Assembly (NCBI GenBank): GCA_002450155.1
Contig: DJYO01000022.1
Span: 62,001 to 126,000, forward strand
Direction: 5' to 3'
Length of the DNA stretch: 64,000 nucleotides
Source: Mageeibacillus sp. UBA6976
GTDB lineage: Bacteria; Bacillota; Clostridia; Saccharofermentanales; Saccharofermentanaceae
Positions 43,928-53,123 of this stretch are shown here, piece by piece. The position numbers were made by a program, and so were the translations under genes. Position 1 is the first letter of the stretch. Every line of letters begins with the position of its first letter. The notes under the pieces are model-generated. The model was not told the DNA's origin. It saw nothing but the letters and a program-made list of their open reading frames with translations, and ran no database searches.

Positions 43928-44934
43928 GATAACACCTCATCTACGATACGCTCAACCTCGCTTCTTAATCCCTCATCAGGGATAACAGATGCGCTGCTGC
44001 TTATTCTTGATCTGACGATCAGTGCTGTTGCCGCCTTCTCGTCAAAACCTCTTGCTGCCAGATAGAACAGTATCTCATCGGATATCTTGCCCACGCTGGC
44101 ACCGTGGTTACCTTCTACATCTTCCTCTCCGCATAATATGATAGGCAGAGACTGGTTGCCGCAACCGGGAGAAAGCATGATGACATCCTCGTTCTCCGAG
44201 CCCTTAGCACCCTTGCAGCCACTCTTAAAATCCAGAGTTCCGCGGAAGATCTTGGATGCCCTGTCAAGGAGCGCTCCATCAGATCTCATGTCGCTTTGGG
44301 TATCCGGCGCAATATGCTCTGATACCATGTTGATATCAAGCCTCTGCTCTCCGTTAAGCAGATAGTCGCCGCTGGCTCTGTAATCTGCCCCCTTGCCAAG
44401 AAGGCGAACATGGGAGTCTAAATAAGATAAAGCTCCTCCCAGATCTATCCTGTTTACTTCGAAAGTTGCATCCTTCTCCAAAACAGCTCTTAAGTCATCT
44501 GCATATACCGTATCTTTATCCAAAAGCTGCACTCTTATTAGCTTAAGACCGGCGCCCTCTTCTATCAGGTATGAAGTATTATTTACTACAGTGCCTGCCG
44601 CCCTGCCTCTTGTAACCTCGACTATAGATGCCTTAACTCCTGCCGCAACTCTTATTACCCTGTGGATGATCCCGCTGCCCTGATAGTCTATATTTATCAC
44701 TGCATCGCTCTTAAGTTCAAAACTTTGGGCCTCGGATCCAAGGACCACTCCTATCCCATCGCAAAAGTATTCTTCTGCCTGGATATCAGTCTCCTTAAGC
44801 TCTCCGGAGACCATTCTTACCCTGGCATTCTCCTCACTTATCCCGGAAGGATCGATCGTGAGAGTTCCCCCGTTCATATTGAGTTTTGCAAATGTCATAG
44901 CAGTCGATGTATTTACCTTGATATCAGTATTCAT
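43924..44934 (-). CDS. sufD: SufD, Fe-S scaffold component
   Basis: 336 residues with the SufB/SufD beta-helix core (VIRVAAGVKASIVEV to DSHVRLLGKGADYRASG) and a C-terminal segment with EDVEGNHGASVGKISDEILFYL and a DEKAATALIV pattern shared with SufB. It partners SufB and SufC in the SUF assembly complex. The ATG at 44934 follows GGGGG; I prefer it to the GTG at 44943. Confidence 0.93.
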   Translation of the reverse strand: MNTDIKVNTSTAMTFAKLNMNGGTLTIDPSGISEENARVRMVSGELKETDIQAEEYFCDGIGVVLGSEAQSFELKSDAVINIDYQGSGIIHRVIRVAAGVKASIVEVTRGRAAGTVVNNTSYLIEEGAGLKLIRVQLLDKDTVYADDLRAVLEKDATFEVNRIDLGGALSYLDSHVRLLGKGADYRASGDYLLNGEQRLDINMVSEHIAPDTQSDMRSDGALLDRASKIFRGTLDFKSGCKGAKGSENEDVIMLSPGCGNQSLPIILCGEEDVEGNHGASVGKISDEILFYLAARGFDEKAATALIVRSRISSSASVIPDEGLRSEVERIVDEVLS

Positions 44935-44946
44935 ATATGTCACCCC

Positions 44947-46362
44947 CTACGCCTTGTGTCCGCTCATCTCGATCTTGATGAGGTTATTCATCTCGACTGC
45001 ATATTCCAGGGGCAGTTCCTTGGATACGGAATCTGCAAAACCGCTTACGATCAGGGCTTTGGCATCCTCCTCGGACATACCTCTGCTCATGAGGTAAAAG
45101 ACTGCCTCATCACTGATCCTGCCGATCTTTGCTTCGTGTCCCACATCTGCGTCATAGGCCTGAATGTCCATAGCAGGGACAGTGTCTGCCCTTGAAATGG
45201 AATCCAGCATCAGAGAATCGCAGGAAACAGAACACTTAGAACCTTCTGCAGCCTTATTGATCACTACTGAGCTTCTGAAAGTGCCGATCCCGCCGCTCTT
45301 GGATATGGACTTTGAAGTAATGACAGATGATGTTCTCTTACCTGTGTGGACGACTTTGCAGCCTGTATCCAGATTCTGGCCTTCGCCTGAGAATGTAATG
45401 CCGGTATAAGTCATTGCCGAATTATCACCCTTGAGGATGGTCATAGGATAGAGATAGGAGATATGCGATCCGAATGAACCGGATACCCACTCCATCTTGC
45501 CGCCTTCTTCTACGATGGCACGCTTGGTATTGAGATTGAACATGTTCTTGGACCAGTTCTCAATTGTCGAATAACGGAGTTTTGCATTCCTGCCAACAAA
45601 GAGCTCTACACACCCGGCATGAAGATTCGCCACATTGTACTTAGGAGCGGAGCATCCTTCGATAAAATGCACATCTGCGCCTTCGTCAACTATTATCATC
45701 GTATGCTCGAACTGGCCTGCTCCTGCAGCATTGAGCCTGAAGTAAGACTGAAGGGGAATATCCACCTTGACGCCTTTGGGAACATAGACGAAAGACCCGC
45801 CGGACCAGACTGCTCCGTGGAGCGCTGCGTACTTGTGATCTGTAGGAGGGACGAGCTTCATAAAATGCTCTCTTACCATGTCCTCATATCCGGTCTTCAT
45901 GGCAGTCTCTACATCCGTATAGATAACACCGGATCTTGCGACCTCCTCCTTGAGATTGTGGTAAACGATCTCTGAATCATACTGCGCCCCGACTCCTGCC
46001 AGAGAGAGTCTTTCTGCCTGGGGTATTCCCAGTTTCTCAAATGTGTCCTTAATATCTTCCGGAACATCATCCCATTTATTGCTCATATCTGACTTATGCC
46101 TTACATACGAAGCGATCCGGTCCATATCGAGTTCCTCAATGGACGGACCCCAGCAGGGCATCTTTGTATGCTCGTAGATATCAAGGCATTTGAGCCTGAA
46201 TTCCAGCATCCATTCCGGTTCATCCTTCTCTTTGGAGATCATCCTGACGATATCTTCGGTAAAGCCGTCTTGTGACCTTATAAAATCCTCTGAAGACTCT
46301 TTGAACCTAAAATCGTATCTTGTCTGATCAACGTCTCTTATAACCTTGCTTACATTATCCAT
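44947..46362 (-). CDS. sufB: SufB, Fe-S scaffold protein
   Basis: 471 residues, standard SufB length. GAVWSGGSFVYVPKGVKVDIPLQSYFRLN is the hallmark core block, followed by HFIEGCSAPKY, a Cys-containing beta-helix and a C-terminal DVGHEAKIGRISDEAVFYLMSRG that also occurs in SufD. It builds [4Fe-4S] clusters with SufC and SufD. It overlaps sufC by 8 bp. Confidence 0.97.
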   Translation of the reverse strand: MDNVSKVIRDVDQTRYDFRFKESSEDFIRSQDGFTEDIVRMISKEKDEPEWMLEFRLKCLDIYEHTKMPCWGPSIEELDMDRIASYVRHKSDMSNKWDDVPEDIKDTFEKLGIPQAERLSLAGVGAQYDSEIVYHNLKEEVARSGVIYTDVETAMKTGYEDMVREHFMKLVPPTDHKYAALHGAVWSGGSFVYVPKGVKVDIPLQSYFRLNAAGAGQFEHTMIIVDEGADVHFIEGCSAPKYNVANLHAGCVELFVGRNAKLRYSTIENWSKNMFNLNTKRAIVEEGGKMEWVSGSFGSHISYLYPMTILKGDNSAMTYTGITFSGEGQNLDTGCKVVHTGKRTSSVITSKSISKSGGIGTFRSSVVINKAAEGSKCSVSCDSLMLDSISRADTVPAMDIQAYDADVGHEAKIGRISDEAVFYLMSRGMSEEDAKALIVSGFADSVSKELPLEYAVEMNNLIKIEMSGHKA

Positions 46363-47110
46363 CTATATACTTCTCAAATCCGTTTCTGTTTATCTCGTCT
46401 GTAAGTTCCGGCCCGCCGGATCTTACTATCCTGCCCTTGACCAGGACATGGGCCCTGTCTACGTCAAGGGACTCAAGTATCGCTGCATTATGGGTGATTA
46501 TCAGCAGCGTTCCCCCGCAGCGCTCCTTATATTCCTTGATACCGCGTGATACAGTCCTTACCGCATCAACATCAAGACCTGAATCGGTCTCATCAAGGAT
46601 CGCAAGCTTAGGCTTCAGGACCAGGAGCTGCAATATCTCTGCCTTTTTCTTCTCTCCTCCGGAGAAACCGGTATTTACATCTCTGTCTGCATATGAGACA
46701 TCCATAGAAATAAGGGCCATTGCCTCTCTTAAGATCTTCTCAAATTCTGATAGCTTTATGCGCTCTCCTGTTATCTGAGCAAGAGAGCTCCTGAGAAAAC
46801 TCCTCATTGATATCCCCGGAACTTCAATGGGGTTCTGGAAGGACAGGAATATGCCCTTCTGCGCCCTCTTATCTGCCGTAAGATCAGTTATATCCTCGCC
46901 ATTAAATACTATCTTTCCAGAATCGATAGTATAAGCGGGGCTCCCCATGACAGTAAGGCCGAGAGTTGACTTGCCCGCTCCGTTAGGCCCCATCAGGATA
47001 TGTGTTTCTCCTTCGCTTATCTTTAGATCGACATTTCTTAATATCGGTATCTTCTCTTCACCGACTGATGTGCTGAGATTACTTATCTCCAGTATAGTTT
47101 TTGCTGACAT
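46355..47110 (-). CDS. sufC: SufC, ABC-type ATPase of Fe-S assembly
   Basis: 251 residues: Walker A MGPNGAGKSTL, the SufC-specific FLSFQNPIEVPG, signature FSGGEKKKAEILQ, Walker B KLAILDETDSGLD and switch His in ITHNA. Cytosolic ATPase of the SufBCD complex. First gene of the operon, with an extended -10 and a palindrome upstream. Confidence 0.97.
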   Translation of the reverse strand: MSAKTILEISNLSTSVGEEKIPILRNVDLKISEGETHILMGPNGAGKSTLGLTVMGSPAYTIDSGKIVFNGEDITDLTADKRAQKGIFLSFQNPIEVPGISMRSFLRSSLAQITGERIKLSEFEKILREAMALISMDVSYADRDVNTGFSGGEKKKAEILQLLVLKPKLAILDETDSGLDVDAVRTVSRGIKEYKERCGGTLLIITHNAAILESLDVDRAHVLVKGRIVRSGGPELTDEINRNGFEKYIDG

Positions 47111-47153
47111 ATATTCATCCTTTCCTTCAGGCTATCTTTGATAACCAGAGGAG

Positions 47154-47187
47154 AGTATAGCATATTACCAACCATTTTGGTAGGTAA
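47154..47187 (-). promoter_or_regulatory. suf operon promoter and palindromic operator
   Basis: Minus strand: an extended -10 TGC-TATACT (47162-47154). Just upstream lies an imperfect palindrome, TTACCaACCA/TGGTaGGTAA type, at 47165-47187, covering the place of the -35. The -35 itself is weak. An Rrf2/IscR-like Fe-S sensor is a plausible ligand, but the sequence is not the classical IscR motif and no such gene is in the window. Confidence 0.62.
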
Positions 47188-47234
47188 TTGTTAGACACAT
47201 CTTGATTTTTCTTCCGGAGTGAAGGCCATAACGA

Positions 47235-47888
47235 TTATTGACCGGTAGTCAATTGCTGCAAGAGGATATTCCTCTCCCTTAACATTACGTAATGCTCATA
47301 TTCGTAGATCGCTTCCCAGATCTGAGCTAGCTGCTGGCTGCCTGGTCTCTCGCCGGCAAAGATATGTATGTCCATTGCAAGCTTCAAACAGACGTCATCC
47401 GGGATAGCTTCATAGGCAGGGCGGCGGGACCTTTTACCTATAGCTTCGCAATAAAGGACCTTCAGGACATTTGCCATGACTTCGTAGATCCTATCCAGGG
47501 TAAACTCGTTATCTGCAACATAGAAACCCAAAAGCTCCGATGCATTAACACCCGCAAATCTACGGTCCGGGCAACCTTCGGGATCTTCTATGAGCTCGCC
47601 TAAAAAAACCATGGAAACCCGCCATCTCTTATCAATATCAAGTTCAAATCTTGCAGAAGCGTATAAGATACATGTCCTGTTATCCGGGATGCTAGCTATA
47701 CTTATCTCCAGCAGATGATCTATCAGTCTTGCTATGCTTTCTTTGGCAGCTTTTGTATATTCATTTACCGGAAGCTCACAGGCATTCTCCTGATGCTTAG
47801 TAAATAAGCTCGCGCCATAGATCTTCAGTGTCTCGTTCACCAGTTTGTCCCGGGATAGCTCTGATAGATGGTCTCTTACTGTCTTCAT
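47235..47888 (-). CDS. Hypothetical cytosolic protein
   Basis: 217 residues, no signal peptide or membrane segment. It is mostly helical with a central mixed section (RTCILYASARFELDIDKRWRVSMVFLGEL) and a charged C-terminal helix. I do not recognise the family. The ATG at 47888 has a weak AAAGGAT site. It follows the Dus gene by 44 bp on the same strand and ends upstream of the suf promoter, so it is probably the end of the dus transcription unit. Confidence 0.72.
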   Translation of the reverse strand: MKTVRDHLSELSRDKLVNETLKIYGASLFTKHQENACELPVNEYTKAAKESIARLIDHLLEISIASIPDNRTCILYASARFELDIDKRWRVSMVFLGELIEDPEGCPDRRFAGVNASELLGFYVADNEFTLDRIYEVMANVLKVLYCEAIGKRSRRPAYEAIPDDVCLKLAMDIHIFAGERPGSQQLAQIWEAIYEYEHYVMLRERNILLQQLTTGQ

Positions 47889-47932
47889 GAAAAAACGATC
47901 CTTTTTGCATAAAGGATACTATCTTACATGTA

Positions 47933-48898
47933 CTACAAATGTCCCAAGAGGCTATATACACAGGATTCATAATCAGCATATTTCTTGGCTTTAAGGAGCT
48001 TTTTTATATCCCGGCTATTGTCTGAAAACATTGAGCTCCAGTAAGACCAGAGTTCCTTCATCTTGTATAAGACATTGATATCAGGCGACATTACCTTCTG
48101 ATATTCGTGATATATGGTATCGTGGAACTCTTTAAACCTTGCCATATCAGTATCTTTGCTTATGCCCTTGATCTTGGAAGCAAGAGACGGATCTGTTATA
48201 AGACCTCTCCCCAGCATTACCGGGCTTAGAGGTGTTTTAAAATAAGAAGACAAGTCCTCCAGGTCTTGGGGCGTATAGATATCGCCGTTATATATCAGAG
48301 GACAAACAGCATGTTCTATCGCATAAGCAAAGTATTCCCTGCGTATCTCTCCTTTATAAAAATCTCCCCGTATCCTGGGATGCACGATCAGTTCGCTTAT
48401 GGGATAAGCATTAAAGATCTCTATAAGATCAAAGAATTCCTCCGGATCGTAGTATCCAAGTCTTGTCTTGACCGATATCTTGATCCCGGCATTTTCAGAG
48501 AAGGCGTATATACCATCCAGAAAGCTTCTGAGCTTAGCTGTCTCAGGCAGAAAACCTGCTCCCTTGCCCTTTGCGCACACAGTCCCCGAAGGGCATCCGA
48601 GATTAAGATCGATCTCTTTATATCCCATATCCTGCAATTCCCCGGCAGCCATTATGAACAAGGAGGCATCGCAGGTAAGTATCTGGGGGATCAGATTCAT
48701 CCCGGTATTGTTATCCGGATCCAGATCCCTTCTGTCACGGGGCGTCATTGAGGATCTGCCTGTGGGCGATATAAAGGGTGCAAAATACTTATCTACATTT
48801 CCATAGATCTCATTATATGCGTTGCGGAATATATAACCTGTAATGCCTTCAAGAGGCGCAAAATATATGCTTTGAGCACCCGTTTCCTGCAATCCCAA
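47933..48898 (-). CDS. tRNA-dihydrouridine synthase family protein
   Basis: 321 residues, TIM-barrel Dus flavoprotein. FAPLEGITGYIFRNAY starts the barrel; IDLNLGCPSGTVCAKGKGAG holds the catalytic Cys; LIVHPRIRGDFYKGEI and CPLIYNGDI and MLGRGLITDP are the FMN-phosphate segments. It reduces uridine to dihydrouridine in the tRNA D loop with NADPH. The start appears to be a TTG at 48898 after AGGACT; another TTG 6 bases further in is possible. Confidence 0.92.
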   Translation of the reverse strand: MGLQETGAQSIYFAPLEGITGYIFRNAYNEIYGNVDKYFAPFISPTGRSSMTPRDRRDLDPDNNTGMNLIPQILTCDASLFIMAAGELQDMGYKEIDLNLGCPSGTVCAKGKGAGFLPETAKLRSFLDGIYAFSENAGIKISVKTRLGYYDPEEFFDLIEIFNAYPISELIVHPRIRGDFYKGEIRREYFAYAIEHAVCPLIYNGDIYTPQDLEDLSSYFKTPLSPVMLGRGLITDPSLASKIKGISKDTDMARFKEFHDTIYHEYQKVMSPDINVLYKMKELWSYWSSMFSDNSRDIKKLLKAKKYADYESCVYSLLGHL

Positions 48899-48959
48899 AG
48901 TCCTGCCTTATAGTTTTACTCTACTATACTATTTATTTCTCTAAACTGCGATCTGAGAA

Positions 48960-49589
48960 TTAGGGAGCAGTCTTGCGGCAAATCTCCATCTTAAAATCGC
49001 ACAGTTCGTCTCCTGCTCCGATAGTCTTTGTTCTCGTAAACTTGAGGCCGGGGAGATTGCCATACTGGTAAACATCGTTGTTGCAGAATAGTATATTGAT
49101 CTCGGGGCACCCTGCTTCCTTCAGATATTTATGGTAGGGACACTCCGTGATGTCCATCCTGAACTCACCCTTTTTCTTGGGATAGAAAGTATTCTTAAAA
49201 CCGGACTTAACGCTAAACATACTGTGACTGAGCTTATCCCAAATAAAAAGGAAGAAACTCTTAAATCCGGGGATCTTAGTCATCTTTGCAATGGAGCATC
49301 CCATCTTCGTCGAACGCTCCTTCATGGTCACTTTGAGGATGTCGTATGCCTCATCAGGCGCTGTTTCCTTAAGCGACAGATATATAGCAGCAGCCGGAAA
49401 GATAAAATTATCTGTATGTGCGGCAACGCCCTTGGGCAGATCCTTATGGTCTTCAAACATTTGGGCAAGCCTTGCAGTCGCATCACTCCATACCCTGGTA
49501 CTCATCTCAGGGGACAAACGCCTGAATATCTCCTCCCTGATGAATCTCTTACCCTTCATCGTCTTTGCTGCTTTTGCTTTTGAATCCAT
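48960..49589 (-). CDS. L-2-amino-thiazoline-4-carboxylic acid hydrolase-like protein (paralogue 1)
   Basis: 209 residues. The C-terminal half carries the ATC-hydrolase family core: DITECPYHKYLKEAGCPE, ILFCNNDVYQYGNLPGLKF, then TRTKTIGAGDELCDFKM. The conserved cysteines and Asp/Tyr residues are present. The characterised family member hydrolyses a cyclic thiazoline carboxylate in a cysteine-forming pathway, but most homologues have no tested substrate. It ends a four-gene operon starting at 51734. A second copy is at 54426. The ATG follows GCGGGAT. Confidence 0.85.
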   Translation of the reverse strand: MDSKAKAAKTMKGKRFIREEIFRRLSPEMSTRVWSDATARLAQMFEDHKDLPKGVAAHTDNFIFPAAAIYLSLKETAPDEAYDILKVTMKERSTKMGCSIAKMTKIPGFKSFFLFIWDKLSHSMFSVKSGFKNTFYPKKKGEFRMDITECPYHKYLKEAGCPEINILFCNNDVYQYGNLPGLKFTRTKTIGAGDELCDFKMEICRKTAP

Positions 49590-49603
49590 ATATATATCCC
49601 GCT

Positions 49604-50605
49604 TTATTCCGATCCGTGCAGAACTGTATGAAGATCTTCATCGTAAGGCAAAGCCGGATCAAACACGCTGGCAAAGCTTATACTGCCCGGGGTGTCGTTT
49701 TGACCTGTAATATTAACAAACAGCATCTCATCTTTGCCTTCGATCTCATAGAACCTTGACTGATAGTAGAATCCCGGAGTTACAGAGTCCTCTCCTATAG
49801 CGTAGGGTTCATACCCGGATAATATCTCATATGCCCCCTCTTCATCAGAGAAATCGATGGAATCTATCAGCTGCCCGGTAAGCTGGTCTCCGCTTCCCGT
49901 AAGCTTATATACCTTATAGGCACGGCCGGCGCCTATATTTACAACGATATATCCGTCACTGTCTCCATAGCATGCCAATATGCCGCAGTTGTATCTATAA
50001 GCCATCTCAGCATATGTGCCGTCTTCAAAATCGTACCGTTTTACACCGCTTATTCCGTCCGTATCCTGAGAATTGCTTATCTTTGTATTCATGCATTTAT
50101 CGAGAGTCAGTATCCTGATCTGATTTATGCCGATCTGATCCGGATCACCTGTTACCGAATACATAGTAAGAGTAACCTGATAAACCTGCTCCGTGGTGTA
50201 GATATAGAAATCCTCATCGTAATAAGCCAGAGGGTCTGTCTTGGACCAGTTCGCATAAGTCCTGGCACTTAAGTCCGTAGGGAGAAGACCGGTATCTGTA
50301 ACATCACCTTCAAACCCTGTAACGATCTCTTCCAACAGGGCAGACGTATCTTCCATATCAAGCAGCATATCAGAGCAAAGATCCTTTATCCCCTGCAGAT
50401 CCCGGTTGTCCAATGCGGTAACAAAGCCTGCACAAACCCTCATATAGATCCCTTTTGCTTCGTAGTCTATGTCGTCCTTGTCAGTATATGCCTCATCTTT
50501 GATCTCACTGTATAACCGGTTTTCATCGAACTTGCTTGGCTTAAAGCAGGATGTCATCATAAAGATCAGAGATAATACGAGTGTAATAAGAACAGCTTTC
50601 TTCAT
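49604..50605 (-). CDS. Putative lipoprotein of unknown function
   Basis: 333 residues. The signal peptide ends in FMMTSC (Cys ~20), so it is predicted to be lipid-anchored outside. A helical region with a DKDDIDYEAKGIYMRVCAGFVTALDNRD motif opens the mature domain, followed by a beta-rich C-terminal part ending at FYEIEGKDEMLFVNITG. It resembles lipoproteins of unknown function in Clostridia. Its ATG overlaps the esterase stop (ATGA). Nothing indicates a ligand. Confidence 0.8.
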   Translation of the reverse strand: MKKAVLITLVLSLIFMMTSCFKPSKFDENRLYSEIKDEAYTDKDDIDYEAKGIYMRVCAGFVTALDNRDLQGIKDLCSDMLLDMEDTSALLEEIVTGFEGDVTDTGLLPTDLSARTYANWSKTDPLAYYDEDFYIYTTEQVYQVTLTMYSVTGDPDQIGINQIRILTLDKCMNTKISNSQDTDGISGVKRYDFEDGTYAEMAYRYNCGILACYGDSDGYIVVNIGAGRAYKVYKLTGSGDQLTGQLIDSIDFSDEEGAYEILSGYEPYAIGEDSVTPGFYYQSRFYEIEGKDEMLFVNITGQNDTPGSISFASVFDPALPYDEDLHTVLHGSE

Positions 50606-51255
50606 GGCTTTCCTCCTGCCTTGTTTATTAGCCAGACTATTCCTCTGGCAGTCCTAAGAACAGGCTCTGTAAAATGTCCGCCTTCGTTAAGCTCAAATAC
50701 AGTTGCTAGTCCCTTATCCTTAAGATGCCTGTAAATTACCCCGGTGTTATTTTCTACTGTCGCCATAACGGGATTCTTGGTCCTGGACTCTTTGCTGCCA
50801 AGAGAAAGATAGACCCTTTGCGCATTTATCCTATGAGTCATTGCAAAGCTTGTAAAGTTAGGATACCAGAGAGAACCTGAGCAGCTGGCAGCGCCGTCAA
50901 AGATATCGCATTCATATAGACTGTACAGAGCAAACAGCCCGGCAAGGGAATAGCCTGCAATGTAGATGCTTACGGGCCTTGCGGGAAGACTACTTAATAT
51001 TTCGGGTATCACACTAACTGTAAGATCAGCAAGGTGTTCATTTGCTCTTCCTTCAAAATCCGGTTCTCCCTTAAATACGGCTTTTGCAGGCCAGGGGGAT
51101 AAGTCCCTGTTCCAGTCGATATCGCTTATAACCGCAAGGCTGAAGTCCCGGTCTGTTAAACTGCGGACACTCTCCAGGACTCTTGCACCTTCATCCTCAA
51201 AAGTATGCAAGATCACAAGCGGCGATCCCGGATCTTTTGCTTTATACAGCTTCAT
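50602..51255 (-). CDS. Alpha/beta-hydrolase esterase, IroE/esterase-D-like
   Basis: 217 residues, compact alpha/beta fold. Nucleophile elbow IYIAGYSLAGLF (S103), WYPNFTSFA and a late His in NEGGHFTEP complete a putative triad. This layout resembles the esterase family that includes the trilactone siderophore esterase IroE. The substrate here is unproven. It overlaps the downstream lipoprotein gene by 4 bp and lies 14 bp after the small membrane protein gene. No signal peptide, so it is cytosolic. Confidence 0.85.
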   Translation of the reverse strand: MKLYKAKDPGSPLVILHTFEDEGARVLESVRSLTDRDFSLAVISDIDWNRDLSPWPAKAVFKGEPDFEGRANEHLADLTVSVIPEILSSLPARPVSIYIAGYSLAGLFALYSLYECDIFDGAASCSGSLWYPNFTSFAMTHRINAQRVYLSLGSKESRTKNPVMATVENNTGVIYRHLKDKGLATVFELNEGGHFTEPVLRTARGIVWLINKAGGKP

Positions 51256-51269
51256 TAGATGATGCTTTG

Positions 51270-51734
51270 TTATTCTTCTGCGATAAGGCTCAGATCGTCT
51301 CCCAGCCTTGCAATTATGACCCTCTCTTCGGGGCTGTATTCCGACTTGCCGATAAGGGGGCTTATATTGTGATCTTCAAGTCCTTTTATTACATATCCGC
51401 TGTCATTCTTACCGGTTATCTCTCCTGACAGGAATTCATAATCCCCTGTCTTTATGGCCTTAGCGGTAGCAAAGACATTATATACAGCGTATATGGGGAG
51501 CGCGATGCAAATGATACCTGCTGCGCTTATTACAAAGAATCTCACAAAGTGGATCAATAAAATAATTATGGCAAGGACGATGGCACTGATAATGACAGAT
51601 ACCGGCAAAAGCTTTATCGAAGATGCCCTGGACTTTCTAAGGAACTTATCTCTTAATTCATCGCTTACTGTTACAGGAGACAGATACTGTTTGTTAACTG
51701 CATCCTTAACTGAGAACTTAACATCTGTAGCCAT
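51270..51734 (-). CDS. Small membrane protein
   Basis: 154 residues. A soluble N-terminus (~1-38), two adjacent hydrophobic segments (~40-65, ~66-88) and a soluble C-terminal domain, probably beta-rich (GYVIKGLEDHNISPL then RVIIARLGDDLSLI). Not recognised. First gene of the operon that carries the esterase, lipoprotein and ATC-hydrolase-like genes. The ATG has an upstream GAGGT site. Confidence 0.72.
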   Translation of the reverse strand: MATDVKFSVKDAVNKQYLSPVTVSDELRDKFLRKSRASSIKLLPVSVIISAIVLAIIILLIHFVRFFVISAAGIICIALPIYAVYNVFATAKAIKTGDYEFLSGEITGKNDSGYVIKGLEDHNISPLIGKSEYSPEERVIIARLGDDLSLIAEE

Positions 51735-51795
51735 ATTTACCTCGTAGTGTTCATTTTTCTACAACGAGGATTATACCACTTATATGGTGCCGGGA

Positions 51796-52962
51796 TTACT
51801 CAAGGCTCTTAAGGAATTCCTTGCGCTCGTACATATTCTTGTCAGCTCTCTTGAAAACGTCATTGTAATTACGGTCAGCATCCGGATCGTAGATCGCCAT
51901 GCCACTGGATACAACAACATCATTCGCCTTGCGGTTGCCGTCGATAGTCTGGTCAAATAAAGCCTTCAGGGATTCACGGTTCAGATAGTCATCGTTCTCG
52001 AGGATCGCCACAAATTCATCTCCGCCGATCCTGAATACCGGGCTATGCTTATAGATCTTGCAGATCAGAGTGCTGGCTTTCTTGATATATTCGTCACCGG
52101 TATCATGACCGAAATTATCGTTTATGGCCTTAAGTCCGTTTAAGTCGAATACCACAACGCCATATTCTTTCAATCTGCCGTCATCCACACGCATCTCAAG
52201 ATCCTTGAGGACGTCAAGATATGCCGTCTTGTTCCTGATACCGGTAAGGCCGTCACGGAGAGCCATCATCTTTGTCTTCTCCATCTCCTGGTTATTCTCC
52301 GATATCAGATCCATGGTGACAAATGAATGGACTATGGATGTTGCCAGAAGGCATCCTATAGCATAGAAAGGAAGCAAGGGAAATAGAGATTGCAGCAGGA
52401 TAAATACAGACATGATGAGTCCCGATACCCCAATGGTCTGGTTCTGGGCCTTATGCCTGCCCGTTGACTTGGAAGCTACGACGAGAGTGTAGATCGAAGT
52501 AAAGATAAACAGTACCATCTGCAGGATCAGAGATATATAACGGGTCTCGCCGGGCATATATTCCTTGGTTTCACTGAATCCGAATACCACCGGTATAAAG
52601 GGATTAATGATCAGGCACAGGAGCTGCAATATAAATATTGTCAGACCGCTTATCATCAGTATCTTTCCGAACCTGTCAGTGTTCTTGGTAAAGGAAACAA
52701 CAAACCTGGTCCAGAGGAGAACAGACAGTGCCATGGCGATGAAATAGCAGGTGGTATCGACATAGGTTAAGACGATCAGCCTGTTCTCATACAGAATTCC
52801 CCACAGGATATCCGTTACATAGTAGACAGCCAGGGCGTTAAGAAAATTCCCGTAAATATTGCGGGAAAGAGAGTACTGCTTTGAGACCTCTTTCCTGATA
52901 AAATCTGCATTTATAATGAAATGCAGTACAAGCGCCAACACACCAAAACTCGAGTAATACAT
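51796..52962 (-). CDS. Membrane-bound diguanylate cyclase (GGDEF)
   Basis: 388 residues: about seven helices in residues 1-215 with no recognised ligand domain, then a GGDEF domain with ALRDGLTGIRNKTAY (233-247) and RIGGDEF (311-317), so the active site is intact. An RxxD inhibitory site is absent at the usual place (KHSPVF). It makes cyclic di-GMP; the HD-GYP protein at 36236 would degrade it. The ATG follows AAGGAAGG. Confidence 0.92.
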   Translation of the reverse strand: MYYSSFGVLALVLHFIINADFIRKEVSKQYSLSRNIYGNFLNALAVYYVTDILWGILYENRLIVLTYVDTTCYFIAMALSVLLWTRFVVSFTKNTDRFGKILMISGLTIFILQLLCLIINPFIPVVFGFSETKEYMPGETRYISLILQMVLFIFTSIYTLVVASKSTGRHKAQNQTIGVSGLIMSVFILLQSLFPLLPFYAIGCLLATSIVHSFVTMDLISENNQEMEKTKMMALRDGLTGIRNKTAYLDVLKDLEMRVDDGRLKEYGVVVFDLNGLKAINDNFGHDTGDEYIKKASTLICKIYKHSPVFRIGGDEFVAILENDDYLNRESLKALFDQTIDGNRKANDVVVSSGMAIYDPDADRNYNDVFKRADKNMYERKEFLKSLE

Positions 52963-53017
52963 ATCCTTCCTTGCTCGTCAAACGTGTTGATACTCACGGG
53001 TACCTTTTTATTATAGT

Positions 53018-53116
53018 TTATATAGGCAGGAATATGTTAAAAAAAATTGTAAACGGATAAAGAAATGTATCTGCTATCCCGTAGATGACCGCCCCGGCGA
53101 TTCCTGCCAAAGCCAT
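53018..53116 (-). pseudogene. 32-residue hydrophobic frame, probable remnant of a membrane protein
   Basis: After the 53124 gene stop, a short frame starts at ATG 53116 and stops at 53018: MALAGIAGAVIYGIADTFLY, then 12 more hydrophobic residues. Its N-terminus resembles the first helix of small multi-pass membrane proteins in this group, but the rest is missing. No Shine-Dalgarno is visible. It could be a degraded gene or a true small protein. The remainder of the 53.0-53.1 kb gap is A/T-rich and empty. Confidence 0.4.
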
Positions 53117-53123
53117 TTTGTAA

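Noticed and set aside
44662..45195. Plus-strand frame opposite sufD/sufB
   Set aside because: Overlaps two conserved suf genes in antisense and shows no domain.
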